Positions 11,237-24,220 are shown, counted from the stretch's first letter. The stretch: 64,000 nucleotides of DNA from Phoenix dactylifera (GCF_009389715.1 NC_052399.1:14759646-14823645); one strand, 5' to 3'. A program made the numbers and translations. Notes: generated by a model from the letters alone, not told the origin.

Positions 11237-14200
11237 CGGGCATGGATGGTTTTTGAACATTGCAATAAACATATGGCCTTAAATCCTTGGATTATTTATA
11301 CTATAGTTGATAGCTTAACGAGTGATTGAATTATTTCAAATAGGCAAACATTAAGAGTGTAAACTTGTGTGGAGGATGGGATTTTTCTTTGTATGTTGTT
11401 AATTTGTTGTTTCTCTGTTTACTTGTTATGGCATTACTTTGTGCTTAATCAGTGATGTGCATTGGATTAGCTGTGGACTTGGATATCAGACTGCCATTGG
11501 TTACCAGCCTTCCCCATTCTACGAGTAGGGCTTTGGTCAACAAAGAATTCTTTTTAATGATTTTGTTAATTGATTGCCTCATTATATTCCTTTCAAATTG
11601 AAGCTGCATTCTGAACTTGTATTAGATGGACCTGATCCATCTGATAATTTCGTGATCATCGAGTGCAGGTCGACTCTCTGGCTGTAGTTTTGTTATCGTC
11701 GGCGTGGCAGGGACCATGCAAGGGTCCAGTTCTCGTTTTCTATAGGTGTCAACAAGTCTTCGATGTCAGCCTACACTGTACTGCAGAGAACGTATTTTGG
11801 TCGTTGGCTATTGCTGATCTTGTCCATGAGGGCACCGTGTGTATGATAAGCCTTAGCTATTTACTCTACTGGTCTTTATGCTAAATAAATAAATACCACC
11901 TTACTTAGCAAAAAAAAGGGAAAAGTATCACCTGCAAGCCTTGATTTGCAATCCATCCGATCGGATCTGACCCAATTGACTTGTAGCTTACTTCTCATCA
12001 CTTGATCTTGATCTGGCCTGACCCTACAATATTATTAATATAATGTAGTTTAGGTGGGGAAAAAAAGGAATGAAAATCTATCTTGCTGGTCTATTTTAGT
12101 TGTAATTGAACGTGACCTATTGAACCCTACATGATCCCTAGGTACTTAACCCTCACTAGTTTGGTTTGGGTCAAATCTCTCGCTCTTCCAAGATCGTTAC
12201 AAGTCTAGATCAAAATATCTAATCCCAAGCACTAACGAACCCTGAACTTCACTTGATCGGAGCCAGGCCATTCGGTCGGCCAGTTTTTGCCTCGTCTATT
12301 CCCTTTCTTCACAGTCCAGGACAGGATGTTATTAATTAGACATCAACCAACCTCAAAGGAGAACCAGTCACCAACCACACAAATAGATCCATATTTTTTT
12401 CCTTTTTTTTCGGGATTCTTCATGGGCGACTTTTCTGAAAAGAGTTTTAGAGAAGATAAAAAAGATGAATCGTGCCAATTCCAGGTTCGTACAGGAATTC
12501 AGATCGCGTTTCTTCTCAAAGGGTTCATGTGGACCTAGATATGCTGCTTTGGATTCTCCCACGTGCTTGTCTTGGCGCTAGAATCCAACATGTTGCTGTC
12601 TGTCTGCCAACCAGCCTCTCCAAGAAAAGAAAGTTGACACACATGTCGCTCGATAAAAAAAACAAACCGAATTTATGAGGTTCATGTGCACCTAATTATT
12701 AGACTAAAAAATAAATGGCTCTCGTTCAGCCTTTTTGGCCGGAAGTTTCCCATTTGTATTTTAATTCTAAGAGAAAAAAAAATACCCCATTTAAATTTCA
12801 TTTCAATTCTGGTTTCGACTCCAATCAGGAGCCAAACACATGAAAATATGATCATTCCAATGACCAAACGCACCTTCAAAGTTTTCGACGACCCTTTCTA
12901 TATAATGGTCCAAAAATTTATGCCAGACCTAACAAACTGTACAACCTAATAAGTTGTGGTAAATCTTCCCACAAGAAACTTAGGTGTCCATCAGCAAAAT
13001 TATGAGTTCAGACGTCTACGTCTATTCATCCAAACAAGCAGGCTATCTAGCGGACAGCCCATATGACGAACGTGCCTTTCCTCATATGTGGAGGAGAGAT
13101 TGGTCACAAAGGAAGCACCGATTGTTGTTCTGCCAATAATAAATGTGGCTCATGTTGTTTTGAAATACGTTTCCACCACCACAACCAAGAAGTTTTGCCA
13201 CAGCTGTTCCCACCCAAGTCCCAACATTCAAGCCCATGCTACGAGTTGGAAGCTTCTATTTTCGTAAGCCAGCCAGGGCTATACATCCGTCAGTGTGAAC
13301 GTCATCGATCGGACTTTGCATGGGAAGTTGGTTAACGGCCCGACTATAGACTTGAAGGCTTTTTAGTCCAAGTCCATTACTTCAGTTTAGAAATTACTTC
13401 CAAGTCTCTAGTTGCAAACACCTAATTGATATAGTCTAAGGAAGATTCTGGGTCAAGGGGTTACCGCATTAGTTGCGGTACAGCTAGCTCCGTGATTTAA
13501 GATACACGGCCACCTCGCTTGAAATGATTCAATTAGTATGGTGTTTTCATTTGACTTGGTGGAAATTCCTGGATTAGCTCAATTACTGAAGAGAAACCGA
13601 GATTTCTAGTGATCACAGTCCTTTGTTTAGCAACTCAGATGTTGAGTCAAATTCAGATATAGTATCAGACTAATACTAAAATATTACCAGGCCAGTTTTT
13701 CCATTAAAGCTTCTATCCAAATCAATGATCACCAAGTAGATTTATGAGCCTAGACTCTTATGTTTGGTATTCCTAAAAGGCAGCTTATCTGTGGGACCGT
13801 CCAAATGAACGAACATACCTTTTCTTCGAGTGGAGGTAGGATGGATACAAGCGAAGGAACGAACCACACGTAATCTCTTTGACAACTAAAACAAGCAAGA
13901 GTAGTCCGTGCCATATGTTTCATACCAACGTTGAAGTTTACGGCAGATGACCCAAGTTCTTACGGCTAATAGGAAGTTCTTGGGGACGTGTGAACTGACG
14001 TCCCCATGCGAGATGGGGTCTTGTTTTCTTCGCACGACATGGAAAGTTTTATGAGGGCCCAATAGTTGACTTGAAGGCTTGGTCAGCTTTCATGCATGCC
14101 TTGGAAAGACTTGCAAAGGTCAAGTTACTAGCATCTCGGTTTAAGAAAAATCATGTTCGAAGGCACATGTAGTTGGCTGCTCAGCTGATCAAGATGAGTT

Positions 14201-15449
14201 GGTGAACCCATGCCCTTATGGAGGGTTATTTTTTTAGGTGGCCAGCTAGCACCATTAAGGTTACGTGGCCCTACATGGTTTAAGGAGGGTTTGACATGTG
14301 AGAATTATACTTAATCTCCCCTTCGTTTGGCAACGTAGGCAAGGAAGCACCAGCCTGCTAAAACCTCGTGCCATGTACAAGGAATAAGTCCTACAGCCTG
14401 GAGACATGGAATTTTTTCATTCTGGGTTGGAATGTTATATTATGGACAACCTTAAATCACGGACATCTGAGATAAAATGGAAGTTCCATGAAGTCCATCT
14501 GTAAATAGGAATTAGGTAAATTTTGTTTTACATCCTAGTAAGTTCTTGGATCAACATTTTGTCTATTGCGTGAAATCCAGATGACATTTAACGATTGCTT
14601 CTCTTTTGTCTATTGCATTCCTTCCCGCAACAACCTAATGACCTCTCAACAGTATTTCATGAGCCATGTAAACAGCAACCTTTCCTTCGATAAAGCAAAT
14701 CCCTTATATATGTCTAGGAAATAACATTCATATTCATGGGTTTAACTTTCTTAGTCCATATTAAGTACTCATGCAAGATAATTAGCCAGCTCTCTCCTAG
14801 AATTAATGTTACATTGCAACTCACGTAATAGTGCCGAAATGAATTAGCGAATGGTCTCCAAACCAAAACTTTTTTCTGGCAGATATAGTTAGGCTAAACC
14901 TAACCCATTCTTGAACCACCACTTCATTCTTATCAAGATTAACACAGCCAAGTCAATGCCACTAATTATGTGATGAACTTTTAAAGAGATAATTAAATCC
15001 TCTTCCCTCATGAGTCACCCCCAAGCTCGAGAAATTTAATCAATCCACGATGCACGCACGAATTGTTAAAGAGGACCTAAAGCAGCCAACCTGCCACCCC
15101 TGTAGGGCACCTCAATTGTCCGACAGTGTAAGCTCATCTACGGATCTGATCTCCCGAGTCCCAACGGAGGGGAAGTTCGGTACCACTTTCTCCCATTGTG
15201 CGAGATTTTTTTTTTCCCTCTAATGGGAGCTAGAAAGGTAGGTGAAGGCCCACCTCCAGGGGCAATGCATAAAAAAAAACCCCAACCAAAATTTTCCCCT
15301 CATCCAAGTATCCAACCCTTTGCCTTCACATGATTAGCATTCCAGCCCCGTATTACTTTTATTCCCCAAGCGCCGGTGCCTCAAGGACATGGCTGGCATT
15401 ACGGTGGCAAGCCGCTTTAAAAATTTGGTCTACCACTCTAGAGTCTGGA
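11237..15449. other. Intergenic region without recognisable gene
   Basis: Contains the PDCD5 3' UTR at its left end. Short frames at 12287-12538, 12686-12949 and 13063-13335 show no family features. The region holds the diverged duplication described separately, and a small hairpin at about 13983-14006 (GGGGACGT...ACGTCCCC). Confidence 0.6.
13010..14095. repeat. Old diverged duplication, two copies about 720-750 bp apart
   Basis: Copy 1 (about 13010-13380) and copy 2 (about 13760-14090) share, in the same order, a GAACG(A/T)(A)CCTTT block followed by a GTGGAGG word (13069 and 13812), a TGGAAAGTT/TGGGAAGTT word, and the GGCCC...GACTTGAAGGCTT block (13337 and 14057). Identity between the blocks is low, so the duplication is old. 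Confidence 0.45.
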
Positions 15450-16991
15450 TCAGATCATTAGATCCACGCCATCCTCACAGCTTCCGTCCATCTCCCAATC
15501 CTTGGTACTAAAGCTTCTCTTGAGGAGGAACAAAAAGATAAAGACAAAAGCAAAGAGCCAACTGGATGCAAAGGAAAGCACCAATTTAAAAACGCAAACA
15601 GGATGTCTTTGCTTCTGATTCACTGAATTACAATTACCATTACTGAATACAGCAGCATCTTTTCTACAGCTAAGGAGCACCCTCTCATTTCCCTCCTCTG
15701 CCTGTACTAGACTTGGATTATTACAATTATAATCGTCGATGAAGGCATAATTATTATCTGAATCGGAGAGGAAATCCTCCTCTCCGCCCATGTGATTAGT
15801 GCTTAACATGAATTCTTCGCTGCTGCTTCCACCGCTGCCGCTCGTCGTGAGAATTTCGCCGCTCCTGCCGACCGACGAATAAGTCGGCGGGCTGCCGCCG
15901 GTGGTCGGCCCGTCTACCGGAGACGGGGTTTTATCTTCCTCGACCCGTGGAATGATCTCGCATTCCCTGCCGTCTGTTCTGATGGTCATCCAGCTGTCGT
16001 CCCATGTCCAGTCGGGAACGCCGACGCCGGCGGCGGCGGTGGCGAGATGCTGAATTCTCTGTGATGGATCATTCGATGAGTTTTCGACTTTGTCGACCTC
16101 TTCTTCTTCGTCTGATATTGATTCCCAGAAGGCCTGATCGAGAGTGCTCTTGGGGGAGATCCATTTGGGAGTTGAATTCGAGCTCGGGAGGCAATTCGCC
16201 GACGATGCCACGAATGGATGCTTGAGAAGCTGCTCCGCCGTCCACCGCTCGTTGGGATCTCTTCTTAGGCATCTGTCCAAGAAGTCCTTCCCCTCGTCGG
16301 AGATCCAGCTGGGTAGCTCCGGCACGTCGGTGGAGAAGGCAATCCGGTGGAGGGCGGCGATCGGATCGGAGAATTCCGGCCAAGGCGCGCGCCCGGTGGC
16401 CATCTCCACGACGGTGCACCCCAACGCCCAGACGTCGGCCGGCGTCCCCTGTTCCTCTCCTCGCGCCGCCTCCGGCGCCATGTACATCGGCGTCCCCCTC
16501 AATTGGAGGCAGCCTCTGCCATCCTCATCAGCCATCCACCGTGCGCAGCCCAAGTCGGCGATCATTGCGCGGCCGTCGGATCCGATCAGGACGTTCCGGC
16601 CCTTGACGTCGCAATGGGCGATGCTGTTGGAGTGGAGGTAGGCCAGCCCGCGGAGAATTTGGCAGCTGTAGGACCGAATCGTCGGCTCGTCGAGGCGGCC
16701 GCCCTGCTTCTCGATCTCGTCGGAGAGCGAGCCCCTGGTGGCGTACTCCATGAAGAGATTGTAGTATACACCGTTTGTTTCGGAGGTGATGTCAAAGCCA
16801 AGGTAGGAGACGACGTGAGGATAACTCAGATTCGCGAGGATCCTCTGCTCCCTCCGAAGCATCCCGGCGCGAGAGAGCTCCGCCGACTTGACCGCGAAGA
16901 CCTCGCCGGAGGCGGTGATCGTAGCGAGGGAGACGGTGGCGGAGGACCCGCGGCCGATAGTCCGGCCTCTGTACCACTCGCCCTTGCCCAT
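15450..16991 (-). CDS. MAPKKK17/18-type protein kinase with C-terminal membrane segment
   Basis: An intronless 513-residue serine/threonine kinase. The domain spans about residues 7-260: glycine loop GRGSSATV (13-20), catalytic Lys35 in AVKSAE, alpha-C Glu48, catalytic loop HCDVKGRN (126-133; HCD replaces HRD), metal-binding DLG (146-148) in place of DFG, GTPMYMAPE (167-174) and DVWALGC (186-192). HCDVKG and an intronless gene are typical of the plant MEKK-subfamily MAPKKK17/18/20 group, which act above MKK3 in ABA and stress signalling. The tail is acidic and Ser-rich (270-440). Near the C-terminus, residues about 463-488 are strongly hydrophobic and are followed by KRSF, suggesting a membrane anchor, which is not usual for this group. 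The start ATG at 16991 is the first in frame and gives the MGKGEWYRG N-terminus. A TATA-like tract lies 70-90 bp upstream and G-boxes lie further upstream. Assignment to subfamily is firm, orthologue not settled. Confidence 0.93.
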   Translation of the reverse strand: MGKGEWYRGRTIGRGSSATVSLATITASGEVFAVKSAELSRAGMLRREQRILANLSYPHVVSYLGFDITSETNGVYYNLFMEYATRGSLSDEIEKQGGRLDEPTIRSYSCQILRGLAYLHSNSIAHCDVKGRNVLIGSDGRAMIADLGCARWMADEDGRGCLQLRGTPMYMAPEAARGEEQGTPADVWALGCTVVEMATGRAPWPEFSDPIAALHRIAFSTDVPELPSWISDEGKDFLDRCLRRDPNERWTAEQLLKHPFVASSANCLPSSNSTPKWISPKSTLDQAFWESISDEEEEVDKVENSSNDPSQRIQHLATAAAGVGVPDWTWDDSWMTIRTDGRECEIIPRVEEDKTPSPVDGPTTGGSPPTYSSVGRSGEILTTSGSGGSSSEEFMLSTNHMGGEEDFLSDSDNNYAFIDDYNCNNPSLVQAEEGNERVLLSCRKDAAVFSNGNCNSVNQKQRHPVCVFKLVLSFASSWLFAFVFIFLFLLKRSFSTKDWEMDGSCEDGVDLMI

Positions 16992-17062
16992 TGGTAGGAG
17001 AAGAAACGAAAGAAGTGAAGGGAAGAGGAGGACTTTTGAGTCTGTTCTGGTTTGCTTGGGGA

Positions 17063-17082
17063 TAAATATATATATATATATA
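17063..17082 (-). promoter_or_regulatory. TATA-like (AT)n tract of the kinase gene
   Basis: TA repeats ending in TTTATC on the minus strand, 72-91 bp upstream of the kinase ATG. It probably serves as the core promoter TATA element and is also a short microsatellite, so its length may vary between individuals. Confidence 0.55.
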
Positions 17083-17248
17083 CGAGGGCTGGGGAGGAGC
17101 TTAGAAGGGATCTTTGGGGTTTGTTGGTGTGGGTTTTCCTTTGGGGATTTGGCAGTCCAAATAAAATATTAAATAAAGGTGGGAAGAGTCCACGCTGGCT
17201 CGGGGCGGCCTTCCACGCCCGGATCGGGGCTTCGATCGCGTGCCGACT

Positions 17249-17256
17249 CCACGTGT
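17249..17256 (-). promoter_or_regulatory. G-box/ABRE-like element upstream of the kinase
   Basis: CCACGTGT, i.e. ACACGTGG on the minus strand, about 260 bp upstream of the kinase start. ACGTG cores of this kind are bound by ABF/AREB bZIP factors; this fits the ABA-induced expression known for MAPKKK17/18 relatives. Function here is inferred. Confidence 0.5.
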
Positions 17257-17809
17257 CAAATAAGAAAGAGAAGAGACTTCAAGAAGCGCCTCGCGAGACC
17301 CTGGCCGCCCGGCCGAGCAAAGGATTACCTAACAACCTGATTCAACGTATCCTAACGTCATCCTTGCGACGGCATACAAGGTCCGGTTCAGCGCATGCTT
17401 CTTGGATTTTCCTTAGGGGTCCAAATATAATTTAAGTTTTGTTTATTATTTAGTGGAGGATATAATGTTCCGGTATCTATCTATCACTGAATCCGTTGCC
17501 ACCACGCACATGCTTTCTTGTACCACTATTAATAAAGTTTTGTTTTATTTTCTCTCTCTCTCCTCTCTCTCTCACCACCTTTTTTTTTTTCCCATCATTG
17601 AGCTTCTTATCTATAATTTTCCGTTATGCCGACGCGTAACAAATTGGCAGGGGGGTTGGGATGGGAGGGGGTGTACTTTGCAAGAATAGACAGCTTTGGC
17701 GTGGGGATTCTGCAAGGGGACGCCGTAACGGTAGGAGCATCCCAGCCGAAAGGGATGATATCTAAGCATTGCTTGGCTCTCGAGAGAGCCCAAGGGGCTG
17801 GATTCTAGT

Positions 17810-17817
17810 CCACGTGG
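17810..17817. promoter_or_regulatory. Palindromic G-box
   Basis: CCACGTGG, a perfect G-box palindrome about 820 bp upstream of the kinase start. Two more CACGTG hexamers occur at 18779 and 18801, 22 bp apart, but these are 1.8 kb away. Confidence 0.4.
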
Positions 17818-20800
17818 CCGCCCACAGACCTTGGAAGGTTTGGGTGGTCCATAGATAGGAAAGAGAATATGGTAGCCTTATTAAATTCGCAAAGAGTGCA
17901 GGTTTGGCGATGCCGTTATACCAAATTTGCACCGTTGGGTTTGGTGGTACCTTGCTGCTGCTGCTGTTTATGACCACACTAAACCCCTCCGCTATTGGTG
18001 AGCTAACACAAACACACCTTTATAGTGCTTTACAATCTCGATTTTGACATTGATCCAACTGTTAGCAAGTTTGAAAGCTTTTTAATTTGATGCATACGAG
18101 TTAATTTGTTCCCATTGGAGACAAAGGGAAAAAGGGACATGGGAGATCTAGACACGGGGGGGTTGCAATGATGGGTGCAGTTGGCTGGAAGGTGGAGTTG
18201 GAAAGTTGGAATTAGTTAGGACGAAGCAAAGTTGAGAGGTGGGTGGGACCGCGGAGGACGCTGGAGAGGGACGTTATAACAAACCATCCATTAGGCTCCA
18301 GATACTTTCTTGTGCAGCTCCTTCGGTTTATAAAAATAACAAATTATTATTCACATATATATTTTTTTTAACCTGATGTTTGAATATATGATATAAAAAA
18401 ATAATTTTTATATTTTTAGTTAACTATAAAAATAGTATGTTACAAAAAAAACTTATATTTGGTTGAGCATTTATTTTTTAAAAAAATATATAAAATATCT
18501 GATATTTTTATTCTATCTAAAAATTTAAAGATATTTTTCTAAAAAAATAAATATAAAAGTTTTATTTATATATATTTTTAAAAAAATTTCAATTGAATAT
18601 GAGTTTTTTTTTTCCCATGAATCCTAAGTGCTTTAATTGATTACGAAAAGTGAATGAGAAGAAGACAGGTGGAAATCGTGGAGAGAGAGAATGAGAATGG
18701 ACAACTGGCACTAATCCAGCGGGTTATATGAGCCGTTGCAAGGTCTACTCGCTTTTCCAACAAATCCAACTCACAACTCACGTGCATTTCGCACAAAATA
18801 CACGTGCTCCGAGCGCTCCACTTTTTCAGCTGCCAACCCCCGGTGCCGGTGCTAATTAATCACTGTTTTACTGGCTTCACCTTCACTCAAAATAGCAAAC
18901 AAGTTGTGAGGTATAAAACAAAACAAAACAAAACAAAAAGCTGGAGGAAAAAAAAAAGTGAAACAAAAAAATATTTTCCAATGCATAAACCTTAGTCTGT
19001 TTTCAACTATATACCACATGATAAAATTAATAAATAATTCACCACGAATGACACATCGTCGTCGATAGGAATCCCATGCATCGAAGATATATATTTTTTT
19101 CAAACCAAACATCGTTGCATCGCACAATAATTGAATTTGCAGCATCATGCCATTATATTACTAAATCAAGCTGGTTCACATGCATGAGATGTGCCTACAA
19201 ACTGACGTACAAGCTGCATAATAACATAAAAACAAAGAAATATATGTTCGTCTCAATAAACATCATGTACTCAATTGAAATCCATCACATTACGCTATGA
19301 TCCCAATCAAATATTTGTAGATCCCATCACATGAAAAATGCCATCTTAGCTTGTTAACAACGTCTTCCAGTGGTTGCATCAAAGATAGGGCCTAGATTTA
19401 GAGTTTCCTTTACAATGTGGGGGCCAACCAGCTAATTATCAGACAGCAGAAGGCCAGAAGAGCACATAGAACAGCCGTCCCTTGCAAGCCAATCATCATC
19501 TCCACCCTTTGCCTTCTCTCTTGTCCCAAGTTACTCCCAACCAACTAAATGAGGCAAAAGAACAAAAAACAAAGAAGGAAAAAAAAAAAGAAGAAGAAAA
19601 TCCGATGCCTTAGATCGCGGCTTCGCTCTCACGCTACCGCCGGGTCCTTCCCCTACTCTTTTTATCCACCACTTTCGTCGATGTCGCTCCCACAGTAATC
19701 GTCGGTGGCGTAACGTAGGACGGGAGGATTGGGTCCGTGTTGGGCCCCAAATTGGCACCGGAAGTAGCCGCGATTAAATGAGTGAAACACGTTTTGGGCG
19801 TGTAGTGGTGGGAGGGATGGTTCAAAGTCGGTCCTTTTAAGGTTCTCGGCACTTGGGCGGGGAATGGATGAAGACGAGATAAGTGAAGAGGAGAGGTGGA
19901 AAAGTTGAGATAAGACCAGGAATTCGGTTCGAAGTATTTTGGCTGGATACTAGGATGTGTTTCAGGCGGCTTGGACTCTGACCTCTGCAAGCTCAGAAGT
20001 CTGGGTTCCAATTTTCCAATTTACTACTTGATGTAACCAAGATATGTTATTTATGTAATTCTTAAGGCTGGGTGTCGCTTTTATCAAGTGCCAAGATTCC
20101 GATAGTCTCCACTAAGATGGGAGTGAGCTGTTACAAGCTTGCTTGCCTTTAGCTAGATTACTCAAACAATTTGAAGAATGAAAATGAGCTTATGTTATAT
20201 TGTGCAGTTTATTTATAAATAAAATAAATTTGAGTTTTCAATTATTTGGAAATACTAATAAATCCTATATGCAGAAAAAAAAAGCAATGAAATTGAGATT
20301 TGACTATGAAAATTAGTCTCAAGAACATATGTTAAGACGTCAGGCTCTCACTAATCCTCGCGAAAAGTTGTTCGTCAACAACATAGAACTCATAGCTGAA
20401 TAGCTTACGCTAGGTTTCGGTCACCTGGTCTCTACTTATCGATGCCACTAGATGAGAGTTCCTGCAATTGTCTGGTGATTTCTTGGGTTCAAGGCAATCG
20501 TTGGCTGGAAATAATCAGTTTTTTCATGTCCCTTGTAGATTATACCGCCTAAAGATATGACATTGTTTGCAGCTGTGGATTGCCAGGAGCTGTATAAAAC
20601 TAGCATTGGCAAGAGAACTGTATAATATGATAAATATCTGCCTTCAGGCGTATCAAAACAATCTTTCATGGGTCCATTGATGTTGACTGCCACAAGCGAA
20701 CCTGGCCGCTCAGCGAGAAGATGCAATGTCTCAAAAGAGGCCTGTTGGATTTGCGGCTACATGAGGATCCTATTTCTAAAGTGGCAAAGGGGAATGTCAA

Positions 20801-21982
20801 AGAAAAGTACGATGTGTCGAGCCCGGTTTGGTTCGAGTCGAGATATGTTACGTCGCTGAGGTCATACCGAAAGAAACTACCGTGTGTCGAAAAAAAGCCT
20901 ATTCGCGCCCTCCGGCAGCCAATTCAGTGGACTGCTTCAACCAAGACAAGTCTTTCATTCGCGAGACATCTACTTCGTTTCTTCAAGAGGTCGAATATAT
21001 ATTATTGATGAGCATCTTGATCTTTTAATCTTTGTACATTATTTGGTCAACTTCAGACTTAAATTTAGCAATCTCATCTTGTCAAGATAAACTATTTTTT
21101 ACTGTTCTATGTGTACCCAACATCAAATTTATCTGGCAAAAATTCTAGATCTTGTGTCGGACTATCGCAATTAGTGTGACGATTGGTTGGTTGAAGATGC
21201 TAAGATATCCAATCAACGTGAAGCTCAAAAGTCAGCCATCTCCCACATTTAATTGAAAGGTGATTAAAAGCTACTGACCATTACCATATAAACGTGCTGT
21301 ATCACTCGTTTTTTTTATCCATAGATCCATGTAGGTTTAACAATGACCAACCTGAGCTCAGCAACTTCATTCACGTAGCTTTTCTACTCTAATTACATTC
21401 AAAAACTATAATATTAGAAAAGTTCCATAAGCAATGGCATTATTTTTTAATTTACAAACTGAATAATTGGATGATTGAATTAAATGCTGAAAAATGGTCA
21501 AAGCATCAATTAGACAATTCATGATCAATGTTACAGAATTTGCAAAGAGGAAAACAGTTCGTTGATTAGGTTCCATGGACTGGACTTTACCGTCTGGACT
21601 ATCAAGCTCCTAAGGTCAACCGATATGCAGTGGCTCAACTTTGAAGCATCCATCATTTTCTTTTCTAGAACAGTTTGTGATTTAGAGGCTCAGTCTAAGT
21701 TTCTAGACAAATCAAAATTTTTTAAATAGTTGGGACAGATAAGATGATTTTGTTTGTGGGCTGCATTAATTAGAGCATCCAACTTTTGGGTGTGTACAAA
21801 TGTGGAGAGGAAGACCCAAACATGGACACTGATTTTATAGCAATATCAATTAACGTGGCCTATGGCACCCTTTATCACATGGATCAGCTATGAGTTGCAA
21901 TGTGACTTTAATCATTCGGAGACTTGATTTTTTTTTTCTAGAGTCTCTTTTGTCCGTATAGCGGTATGTAACATTATACCTT

Positions 21983-22039
21983 CATATATATATGTATATA
22001 TATGTATGTATGTATGTATATATATATGTATGTATGTAC
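21983..22039. repeat. (TATG)n/(TA)n microsatellite
   Basis: Interleaved TATATA and GTAT repeats over 57 bp. Confidence 0.85.
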
Positions 22040-23685
22040 GCACATGTATAAAATACAGCTATTATTTAATATTTATTACATCACTACAGCCATCATCTAA
22101 CAACTTTCACTTTCATTTGATTAAAATATTTTAGATCATTGATGATTTAGTATTATGTGAATAGTAATATGATCAAGTAATATAGTCATTGTACACTATT
22201 TCTTGCCATAATGGCTAATAATGACCATTATAACTGCACATATGATGATTGCTACTTGTTAATAATGACAAAAAACAATTTATAAGTGGATCCAATTTAA
22301 ATTTTGTTTTTTAGTTTTGAATCCAGACCTTCTAATTGATAGGTAAAGTGCCATGATCATCGGGGCAAGCCCTAGTACACAGCCAATTCGTTGCAAAGTA
22401 AATCACAAAAATTTAACAAGTACGTCGCATAGCAAATGTTAAAAGTCCAAAATAATTCAGGCAAGTTGTCTCTTCCATTTCAATCCAACTAGTCCAAATG
22501 ATTTGGCATAGTCAAGGAAATCCCCCATCTAAGTGGCTGTAAGTTTTTAATTTTTTTCTTTTTCTTTTGCAATTAAGGCTTACTAGCTGAATCACGCTTG
22601 CCTAGACTTCAGGCATTTGGGCCTGTCTTTCTTTCTTTCTTGTTTTACTTTTTTACTTTTATTTTTTCACTGGGAAGGAAGGGGCACATTGTAATTGACT
22701 CTAGCCGAGTAATTAACTCTCCCAGCCAGACTTGAGAGCTGGCCGTGGGTCTGGGTCTTCGCCTCTTCTGGAAGGTGGTTTAAACGGTCGGAATTCCACG
22801 CCGAGTCGGCTGCCGCTGACGCCCGTCTTCTACGGCAGAAAGTAAACTCATTTCGATGGTCAAACCTCGCCAACTTGCATGGGATTACACTAAACTAAAA
22901 TAAAAGCGATGTTCATTTCCAGCACCAATTCCTGATTCTTAGTCAATCCCAGCGGGCATGCCATGCTTGCCATCTAATACAAAACGGGAAGCCGGAAATG
23001 GTGGATAGATGAATAAAAATTAGTAAAAAAAGTTATAGATATAGATGAACAATTAGAACTAAATCGAAGGCAAATCATTAAAAGGTTAGCTGGTAAGTAA
23101 GTAATTTATTGTAATGAAGGACTCTCTGTCTCACACTTCCCTCCACCCGCCGGCTCCTATGCATCCAACTACGTTTTTCTCTCCTCTCTCTCTTACAAAT
23201 TTCATACATTAAAAAACTCCTTCCTCATCTTCTTCCCATCTGATTTGATTTAGTTCCAATGAAAAGGAAATCTTATTTGGCTTGAAATCTATCTCCTTAT
23301 CTTTCCAATCTTATCTGATTTAATTCTAATCAAAAGATGCCCTCTTCTAGAAAGTCCATTCCCGGAAGGAGTCTCAAGTTGTTGACGACAGTCTAACCAC
23401 GGAACCAAAATACGGTATTACTTTCTCGAATCGTGCTCGCCTTAAATTCGTTTTCAATTGGTTTTCCAATCGCTTTCCCAAGAAACCCCGCTGCGGTGGG
23501 AGACTCATTTGTTTTTTTCCCCTTTCGTTGGAAGCCGAGGAAGTAAGAAACTTCCCCCACGCATCTCCTCGTATCTATCGTTAACGTAGAGATAAAAGGT
23601 TGGGTGGTCACTCGATCTACAAACACTCATTAATTAATACAAGTGCAGAAAGTCTCTTCCCCGTTACTTGCGAAAACGCACGTTC

Positions 23686-23763
23686 ATGCCCCCGTCGCTT
23701 TTCATTCCAACTCGTCGCCCATTTATGCCCCCGTCGCTTTTCATTCCAACTCGTCGCCCATTT
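23686..23763. repeat. Perfect 39-bp tandem duplication
   Basis: Two identical 39-bp units, 23686-23724 and 23725-23763, each starting ATGCCCCCGTCGC; a third partial unit starts ATGCCC at 23764. The unit is 13 codons long, so both plus-strand frames through it stay open, but no protein is recognised. Confidence 0.9.
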
Positions 23764-24018
23764 ATGCCCTCTCATGGCCCTCTTTCTACGGAACTAAATC
23801 AAAGGATGCAAATTAGCTGGCCTAGCTTGAAAGCTATGTACCAACCACACATCTACCCTGGTTGCAAATGAGCTGAGCTGCTCGGAGTCAACTGATATTC
23901 AAACTCTACTTGCCTCAATTATTACCATAACCGAGTCAAACTCGAGTAGCTCAAACAATTTTTCAAATTAAATTGCAATAGCAAAATACTTGATTTGAAT
24001 GCTCACGAGTCTATTCTA

Positions 24019-24041
24019 ATATATATATATATATATATATA
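24019..24041. repeat. (AT)n microsatellite
   Basis: An uninterrupted run of about 11 AT units inside an AT-rich stretch. Confidence 0.8.
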
Positions 24042-24189
24042 CACACTATTAATTTAATATTTTAAAAATATAATATAATATTATATTATTTTTTAATTAT
24101 TTTTTTTAAAATTATGATCAAGACTCGAATTCGAGCTTGAGCAAAGCTTGCTTAATATTCAAGTTGATCAAAAGTATTACTTCTTTTTT

Positions 24190-24191
<2 letters not shown>

Positions 24192-24220
<29 letters not shown>
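24192..24220. repeat. Poly-T tract of 29 bases
   Basis: A long T run, preceded by further T/C. It could be the poly-A tail of a minus-strand retrotransposed copy, but no body is recognised to its right. Confidence 0.7.

Noticed and set aside
16347-16997. Plus-strand open frame of 216 codons across the kinase gene
   Set aside because: Antisense shadow of the GC-rich kinase exon; Arg/His/Asp-rich composition and no domain.
19634-20011. Minus-strand frame of 125 codons in the kinase-BAP31 spacer
   Set aside because: Low-complexity Pro/Ser/Thr product, no domain or splice context.
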